A stretch of DNA of 64,000 nt from G963665495 sp963677785 (lineage in GTDB: Bacteria; Desulfobacterota; Desulfovibrionia; Desulfovibrionales; Desulfovibrionaceae), in NCBI GenBank assembly GCA_963677785.2, contig CAXXDH010000002.1, positions 496,001-560,000 of the forward strand, given 5' to 3'. The translations under genes were made by a program, and so were the position numbers. Below the pieces are notes generated by a model. It was not told the origin of the DNA. It did not search any database and saw only the letters and a program-made list of their open reading frames with translations. Shown piece by piece: positions 58,715-64,000 of this stretch (within the stretch, counting starts at the first letter, position 1; each line of letters opens with the position of its first letter).

Positions 58715-59431
58715 ATGACCACGCAGTTGCGCAAAGAACGAGAATTTTATGAGCGGGAAAATTTGTTAATTGATATTGCTGCTCAAGTTCTTGTGGAGCG
58801 GGGGTACATCGGCATGACCATGGACCGCATCGCGGAAAAGGCTCAATATTCCAAGGGTACTGTGTATCAGCACTTTACCTGCAAAGAGGATATTATCACG
58901 GCGTTGCACAACCGGGATCTGAAAGTGTTGCATGCGTTGTTTCTGCATGCTTACGGTTTCAAGGGCTCGACTCGTGAACGCATGCAGGCTGTGGGCTTGT
59001 CCTATGACTGGTTTCTTTCCACCCATCCGCATTGTACTGTCGCCATGACCATTCTGCATTCTTCTTCGATCCTGGAGAAGGTCTCTGAACAACAAGTTTT
59101 CCTTATGCATGGTTCGGAACAAGGCGTGATCCAGGTCATTGTGGATATTGCCAGGGAAGCTGTAGCTGCCGGAGAGTTGGTTCCCGGCCCCGGGAAAACA
59201 CCCGAACAAGTGATTCTGGGGCTTTGGGCGCTGTCCATGGGGTTGTTTTCAATACAACAAAAAGCCCAAAGTCTTAGTATAATGCAAAATCTTGAGCCAA
59301 ACAGAGTGCATGAAGTACATCACGTGCTGATGGATGGTTATGGTTGGCGGCCGCTCTCTCATGAGTATGACACTAAAGCTGTTGACGAACGCGTTGTGCG
59401 TGAAGTGATCGAAACGTTTGTCATGCCGTAA
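58715..59431 (+). CDS. TetR/AcrR-family transcriptional repressor
   Basis: A 238-residue regulator. The N-terminal helix-turn-helix domain reads LLIDIAAQVLVERGYIGMT, then MDRIAEKAQYSKGTVYQHFT, typical of TetR. The C-terminal ligand-binding domain is helical and unlike named members. The start at 58715 has no ribosome site ahead and lies close to an operator palindrome, which suggests a near-leaderless transcript; this is an inference. It precedes an adaptor and an RND pump gene, which it probably represses until a toxic compound binds. Confidence 0.92.
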   Translation: MTTQLRKEREFYERENLLIDIAAQVLVERGYIGMTMDRIAEKAQYSKGTVYQHFTCKEDIITALHNRDLKVLHALFLHAYGFKGSTRERMQAVGLSYDWFLSTHPHCTVAMTILHSSSILEKVSEQQVFLMHGSEQGVIQVIVDIAREAVAAGELVPGPGKTPEQVILGLWALSMGLFSIQQKAQSLSIMQNLEPNRVHEVHHVLMDGYGWRPLSHEYDTKAVDERVVREVIETFVMP

Positions 59432-59453
59432 CCAGCTTTTTTTTCAGCTTAAA

Positions 59454-59468
59454 TTGACGAGTTGTCAA
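59454..59468. promoter_or_regulatory. Operator-like palindrome before RND adaptor gene
   Basis: TTGAC, five bases, GTCAA, followed by a further TTGACGG half-site. It lies 41 bases before the adaptor start. It has the same arms and spacing as the site before tetR, so one regulator probably binds both. Confidence 0.55.
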
Positions 59469-59509
59469 AAATTGACGGATAGTAACAAAACGTAAGAGAG
59501 GTAGTTCTC

Positions 59510-60865
59510 ATGCGAATCGACACAACATCCGCATTTTTTTTGCGAAAAATTATGACGTTTCGTCAATATTTGACAAAACGTAATGTCGCATTTGCGGCGC
59601 TGGTTCTTACAATCTTCGCCGCTGTTGGGGCCACGGCCCTGGCTGCCTATCGTTCAGCGGCCAGGCTGCCAAAGACCTCCGCCATTGTACGGGAGCAAGA
59701 GTCGAGAATTTTGCCGGTTCGAACCGTGCGCCTGGAGGCCAAGGAATCCTATGCGACGCGCCGTTGGTACAGCGGAAAAATTGAAGCAAGGCGCTCCGGC
59801 GAGCTTGGCTTTGAACAAACCGGGCGTTTGCAGAAAGTCCATGTGGATGAAGGCGATACGGTTCGTTCAGGAGAATGCCTGGCAGAGCTCGATACCCGGA
59901 CTCTGCGCAATCAGCGTATCCAACTGGTGGCGCAGCTGGACAATCTCAAGGCCGTGCTGGCCGAGATGCTGGCAGGTCCTCGCGAACAGGAAATAGAGGA
60001 ACAGCGGGCCGTGGTGCGGCAACTATCCTGGCAGATGGATCTGGCGTGGCGCCAATATGAACGGCGCAAGACTTTGCATGCGCAGCGGGTCATCGCGCAA
60101 GAGGATTTGGACGAACTTGAGTCGGAATTTCAGGTTTTGCTGGCGAAAAAAAGCGCAGCGCAGAGCCAGCTGGATGAGTTGCTGGCCGGAACCCGAAAGG
60201 AAGAAATCGAAGCGCAGCGGGCGTCTGTTGCGCAGCTTCATGCCCGGATTGAAGCGGTGGATATTGATCTGGACAAAAGCCGCCTGGTTGCGCCCTATGC
60301 CGGAGTGATCGCAGCCCGGTATTTCGATGAAGGCGCCGTGGTCACCGTTGGGCAATCCATTGTCGCCATCCAGGAGGAGGCGGGTCTTGAAGCCCGGATA
60401 GGGATGCCTCCGGCGGCATTGAGCGGATTGGAGCTTGGTCAGTTTTTGGATGTGAAAGTGGGGGCCCGTACGTATCCCGCACGCGTCAAGGCTTTTTTGC
60501 CGCTGGTGGACGGCACTACGCGTACGGTGGAAGTGCTATTGGAACTGGCTGGCGATACGACTTTGGAACAGACCGGGAAACTGGCGCGTATAGCCGTGGT
60601 GGAACGCATCGCCGAAGATGGTTTCTGGCTTCCGGCCATGGCTCTGGTCAAAGGAGAGCGCGGACTGTGGGGCTGTTATGTCCTGGCTCCTGATGTTTCA
60701 AGCGGAGCTTTTCGTGTGGAACGGCGTATTGTGGAAGTGCTGCATCTGGATGGTGAACGTGTTTACGTACGGGGTGCTCTGCTCTCCGGCGAGGATGTCG
60801 TGACCGGAGGATCGCACCGGACCACAGTGGGCCAGTTGGTTAAACCTGTTCCTGAAAATACCTAG
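59510..60865 (+). CDS. RND efflux periplasmic adaptor (membrane fusion protein)
   Basis: A 451-residue adaptor of the MexA/AcrA class. A single N-terminal membrane helix lies at about 25-48. The barrel-sandwich half appears as YSGKIEARRSGELGFEQTGRL and VHVDEGDTVRSGECLAELD. A long alpha-helical hairpin (about 140-255) carries repeated E/Q-rich turns and an AGTRKEEIEAQ segment. The second half continues SRLVAPYAGVIAARYFDEGA. It links the inner-membrane pump to an outer-membrane channel, which is not encoded here. GAGAGG lies before the ATG at 59510. The pump gene follows 24 bases later. Confidence 0.92.
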   Translation: MRIDTTSAFFLRKIMTFRQYLTKRNVAFAALVLTIFAAVGATALAAYRSAARLPKTSAIVREQESRILPVRTVRLEAKESYATRRWYSGKIEARRSGELGFEQTGRLQKVHVDEGDTVRSGECLAELDTRTLRNQRIQLVAQLDNLKAVLAEMLAGPREQEIEEQRAVVRQLSWQMDLAWRQYERRKTLHAQRVIAQEDLDELESEFQVLLAKKSAAQSQLDELLAGTRKEEIEAQRASVAQLHARIEAVDIDLDKSRLVAPYAGVIAARYFDEGAVVTVGQSIVAIQEEAGLEARIGMPPAALSGLELGQFLDVKVGARTYPARVKAFLPLVDGTTRTVEVLLELAGDTTLEQTGKLARIAVVERIAEDGFWLPAMALVKGERGLWGCYVLAPDVSSGAFRVERRIVEVLHLDGERVYVRGALLSGEDVVTGGSHRTTVGQLVKPVPENT

Positions 60866-60889
60866 CGTGCAACTTCTGAGGGCGCAACG

Positions 60890-63800
60890 ATGAAAACTTT
60901 GTTTTATGACAACCCCCGTTTGTTGCTTTTGACGATAGTCCTCATTCTGGTGGCTGGTTTCTCGGCCTACATGACCGTGCCCCGCAAGGAAGATCCTTCC
61001 ATGGTATCTCGTTTCGCTTTGGTGAACACGAGTTATCCAGGCGCCAATGCGCAACAGGTGGAAGCACTGGTCACCAGAAAACTGGAGGACGAATTGCGGG
61101 AAATGGAAGAGATCAAACTGATGAAATCCACTTCCCGCGCGTCCATTTCCGTCATCATCATTGAATTGCGGGATACGGTCCGCAATCCCAGGGCGGTTTG
61201 GGCCCGCGTACGGGACCGCCTGAGCAATGCGGAGGCCGACCTGCCTTCGGACGCCGATAAACCCGAGTTGAATGAAGAAGACAGCAAGGTGGATGCCTAC
61301 ACGATCATTGCCGCCCTGTATTGGGATCAGAACACGCCGGCGTCCTATGCGATACTCAAACGTCTTGCCGAAGAACTCGAAGACAGCTTGCGCGCCGTGC
61401 AGGGCACCGGCGACAGCAAGCTGTTCGGCGCGCCTGACGAAGAGATCGTGGTCAGCGTTGACGGCGCCAGGCTGTCCGATTACGGCCTCAGTGCGAAAGC
61501 GCTTTCCCAGCGTATCGCTGCGGCGGATTCCAAATATCCGGCCGGGGAAATGCACGGAACGGGCAACGCCATGCTTTTGGAAATATCCGGCGAATTGGAT
61601 TCTCTGGACCGGGTTCGCTCCTTGCCTGTCCTGGAAGGGCAGGACGGACATGTGGTCCGTGTGGCGGATCTGGCTTCCGTGAGTAAAGGCATCAAAGAAC
61701 CTGCGAGCGAGCTGGCTTTCGTTGACGGCAAACCGGGAATCTCCGTGGCCGTACGTATGCTGGACGGGCAGCGTATCGATTCCTGGAGCAAAAAGATACG
61801 GAAAGAAGTACAGCGTTTTTCCACCGGCCTGCCTCGCGGCATAGAGTGTACGATTCTCTATGACCAAAGCGTCTACACCAACGCGCGTATGAACGGGCTG
61901 GAAAGCAATCTGATCCAGGGGGCTCTTTTTGTTTTTTTGATAACCCTGTTGCTGATGGGAGTGCGTTCGGCGTTATTGGTCGGTCTGGCGTTGCCATTGT
62001 CCGTATTGATGGTGCTGTCCGGGCTCGGATTTCTTGGAATTCCTTTGCATCAGATTTCCGTGACCGGTTTGATCGTAGCCCTTGGTCTGCTGATTGATAC
62101 GGCCATCATCACGGTGCATGACGTGCAGACACGCGCTGTAAAAACAGGATCGGGGCGCAAGGCCGTGGCTGAAAGCCTCGGACATTTGACCGTTCCCCTT
62201 CTGAGTTCGACGTTCACCACAATTCTGGCGTTCATGCCCATGATACTCATGCCCGGCGGAATAGGCGAATTCGTCGGATCCATTTCAGTCAGCGTTATTC
62301 TGGCCTTGTGCAGTTCGCTGTTTGTTTCTCTGGTGATTATCGCGCCTTTGGCCGGATTGCTGTCCGAACACCGTATAGGTAAGGATTCGTGGCCGTTGTG
62401 GACCCGCGGCATCAGCTTTCCGCGGCTGGGAGTTTGGTATGGGAGGTCCTTGCGTCTGCTGTTCCGGCTGCCGGTATTGGGCATTGCGCTTGCCCTGTCT
62501 TTTCCCTTTCTTGGCTTTTGGGGAGGCACGCGGCTGCAGGAGCAGTTTTTTCCGCCAAGCGAACGCGACCAGCTGCAGATAAAAATGACGCTTCCCTCGC
62601 AGGCGTCCTTGGACAAGACACAGCGTACCGTACTGGAAATGCGGCAGCTTTTGCTGACGGACGCGGACGTTCGGCAGGTGAGCTGGTATGTGGGAGGAAC
62701 TTTCCCGAAGTTTTATTATAATGTTTTAGGCGGACAGAACAATTCACCTTTCATGGGGCAAGCCATGGTGCAATTGGCCAAGGGAACCAAACCCCACCCT
62801 GTGGCTCGACGGCTGCAGCAAAAATTGGACAGGTTTTTTCCCGAGGCCCAGTGCATTGTCAAACAATTGGAACAAGGTCCGCCCGTTGATGCGCCTGTAG
62901 AGTTCCACATTTTTGGACCGGATCTGGAGATCCTGCGTCGGCTGGGAGAACAATTGCGCGGAGTGATGGCCCGTACGCCGGACATCATTCATACGTCGGT
63001 GAGCATCAAGAAAGACCGGCCCACAATTCATTTTACCCTGAGCGAAGAGGATGCCCGCATTGCCGGATTGAGCAATACGGAGATTGCCGCACAGTTGCGC
63101 AATAAGCTGGATGGCGCAGAGGGCGGCTCCGTACTGGAAGATACGGAGGAATTGCCGGTTCGCGTCCGGCTTGCCAATGACGAACGCGGACGCCTGGAAA
63201 GAATTGCCTCTCTGGAGCTGCTGGCGAGCGGTACGGATGGCGCTCTACGCAGCGTACCCTTGGGCGCCGTGGCCCAGGCGGGAATTGCGCCGGATTTCGC
63301 CAGTATCACCCATCGAAACGGGCAACGCTGCATGACGGTACAGGCCTACGTAACGGCGGGCGTATTGCCGGCCAAAGCCTTGAACGCCGTCCGTGAGGAA
63401 TTGAAAGATACGGGCTTTGTTCTTCCTCCAGGGTATCATATGATGGTGGGGGGAGAATCTGAAAAGCGGGATGAGTCCGTCAACAAGCTGGCCGGGTCTC
63501 TGGGGCTGTTGCTGGTGTTTTTGTTGGCTACCCTTGTCCTTTCTTTCAATTCGTTTCGTTCCGCTGCGATTATCGCGATGGTGGGGCTGTTGTCAGTGGG
63601 GCTCGGACAGCTCGCGCTTTTTGTTTTCGGCTATCCTTTCGGGTTTATGGCGATCATAGGCATCATGGGGCTTGTCGGGGTTGCGGTCAATGATTCCATT
63701 GTGGTCCTGGCCACCCTGCGGGAAAATCCGCTGGCGCGCGCGGGAGACAGGCAGGCCATGGTTCGGGTGGTTACGCATTGCACGCGGCATGTGATTTCCA

Positions 63801-64000
63801 CCTCCTTGACCACCATGGCCGGTTTTTTCCCCCTTATGGTGGCGGGCGGCTCCTTCTGGCCCCCCCTCGCAGTGTCCATTGCGGGCGGTGTATTGGGAGC
63901 CACGCTGTTGGGGCTTTATTTCACGCCCTGCGCCTATCTGTTGCTGTGTGGAGGAAGATTACGGAAGAAAAACAGCGCTGAAAGGCTTGCGTCTGAACCC
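60890..64000 (+). CDS. RND efflux pump permease (AcrB-type), truncated at window edge
   Basis: At least 1037 residues are open to the right edge, so only the last part of the C-terminus may be missing. It opens with a basic-hydrophobic N-terminus (NPRLLLLTIVLILVAGFSAY) and PRKEDPSMVSR, then the porter domain SYPGANAQQVEALVTRKLED. The membrane part contains VTGLIVALGLLIDTAIITVHD, which carries the acidic proton-relay residues of helix four, and HLTVPLLSSTFTTILAFMPM. A second half repeats the layout. It exports a lipophilic or toxic compound by proton antiport. It forms an operon with the adaptor and the TetR repressor. Confidence 0.94.
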   Translation, partial: MKTLFYDNPRLLLLTIVLILVAGFSAYMTVPRKEDPSMVSRFALVNTSYPGANAQQVEALVTRKLEDELREMEEIKLMKSTSRASISVIIIELRDTVRNPRAVWARVRDRLSNAEADLPSDADKPELNEEDSKVDAYTIIAALYWDQNTPASYAILKRLAEELEDSLRAVQGTGDSKLFGAPDEEIVVSVDGARLSDYGLSAKALSQRIAAADSKYPAGEMHGTGNAMLLEISGELDSLDRVRSLPVLEGQDGHVVRVADLASVSKGIKEPASELAFVDGKPGISVAVRMLDGQRIDSWSKKIRKEVQRFSTGLPRGIECTILYDQSVYTNARMNGLESNLIQGALFVFLITLLLMGVRSALLVGLALPLSVLMVLSGLGFLGIPLHQISVTGLIVALGLLIDTAIITVHDVQTRAVKTGSGRKAVAESLGHLTVPLLSSTFTTILAFMPMILMPGGIGEFVGSISVSVILALCSSLFVSLVIIAPLAGLLSEHRIGKDSWPLWTRGISFPRLGVWYGRSLRLLFRLPVLGIALALSFPFLGFWGGTRLQEQFFPPSERDQLQIKMTLPSQASLDKTQRTVLEMRQLLLTDADVRQVSWYVGGTFPKFYYNVLGGQNNSPFMGQAMVQLAKGTKPHPVARRLQQKLDRFFPEAQCIVKQLEQGPPVDAPVEFHIFGPDLEILRRLGEQLRGVMARTPDIIHTSVSIKKDRPTIHFTLSEEDARIAGLSNTEIAAQLRNKLDGAEGGSVLEDTEELPVRVRLANDERGRLERIASLELLASGTDGALRSVPLGAVAQAGIAPDFASITHRNGQRCMTVQAYVTAGVLPAKALNAVREELKDTGFVLPPGYHMMVGGESEKRDESVNKLAGSLGLLLVFLLATLVLSFNSFRSAAIIAMVGLLSVGLGQLALFVFGYPFGFMAIIGIMGLVGVAVNDSIVVLATLRENPLARAGDRQAMVRVVTHCTRHVISTSLTTMAGFFPLMVAGGSFWPPLAVSIAGGVLGATLLGLYFTPCAYLLLCGGRLRKKNSAERLASEP

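Noticed and set aside
1..64000. CRISPR arrays, tRNA and rRNA genes
   Set aside because: No regularly spaced direct repeats, cloverleaf-like sequences or rRNA segments were seen in the gaps between genes.

Overview
The window looks like a chromosomal segment of a mid-GC sulfate-reducing deltaproteobacterium of the Desulfovibrionaceae. This is inferred from gene content and protein character, not from a search. The evidence is a one-subunit pyruvate:ferredoxin oxidoreductase, a ferredoxin-thioredoxin-reductase-like protein, a short MetH, a DsrE-family protein, a methyl-accepting protein with a C-terminal H-NOX domain, a short ArgA-type acetyltransferase and CgeB/TPR glycosyltransferases. I see no rRNA, tRNA, CRISPR array, prophage or complete insertion sequence.

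Layout. 1-6.2 kb: the 5' end of cheV (runs off the left edge), a secreted protein, a DsrE-family protein, an SGNH/SPOR envelope hydrolase, a zinc-ribbon membrane peptide, a CgeB/TPR glycosyltransferase pair and an outer-membrane barrel. 6.4-10.6 kb: a Hanks-type signalling operon (PP2C phosphatase, FHA protein, CHASE2 kinase). 10.6-16.2 kb: small unknowns, a GT-C type membrane protein, a WbuC cupin, two lipoproteins, a YkgJ-like protein and a shikimate-kinase homologue. 16.4-20.7 kb: an orphan PAS histidine kinase, rplM-rpsI and a second polytopic membrane protein. 20.7-29.6 kb: nifJ/por, a GHMP-kinase/GalU fusion, glpX and rpiB. 29.6-33.3 kb: a LolB-like lipoprotein, a TPR lipoprotein and rpoH. 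33.4-39.4 kb: metH, a TlpA-like thioredoxin, argA, a DUF3426 protein and radA.

39.5-48.2 kb is a chemotaxis cluster read in one direction: an MCP with a C-terminal H-NOX haem domain, a soluble MCP-like coiled-coil protein, cheY, cheA, cheR and cheB. It has no cheW, cheZ, cheC or cheX. The coiled-coil protein carries a D-x-x-x-Q motif like the catalytic motif of CheZ. CheA carries a tandem motif like the MshEN fold between P2 and the dimerisation helices. This is my best candidate for an incompletely described system. A 177-bp MITE-like element with perfect 17-bp terminal inverted repeats and a TA duplication sits exactly at the cheB stop codon.

48.4-64 kb: a DUF190-crcB fluoride pair, a clpS-clpA-aat group (N-degron pathway), a large dCache/GAF/HD-GYP protein, a glutaredoxin-like/FTR-like redox pair, a stand-alone DUF3540 protein, and a tetR-adaptor-RND pump operon with TTGAC-N5-GTCAA operator-like palindromes. 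The RND gene runs off the right edge.
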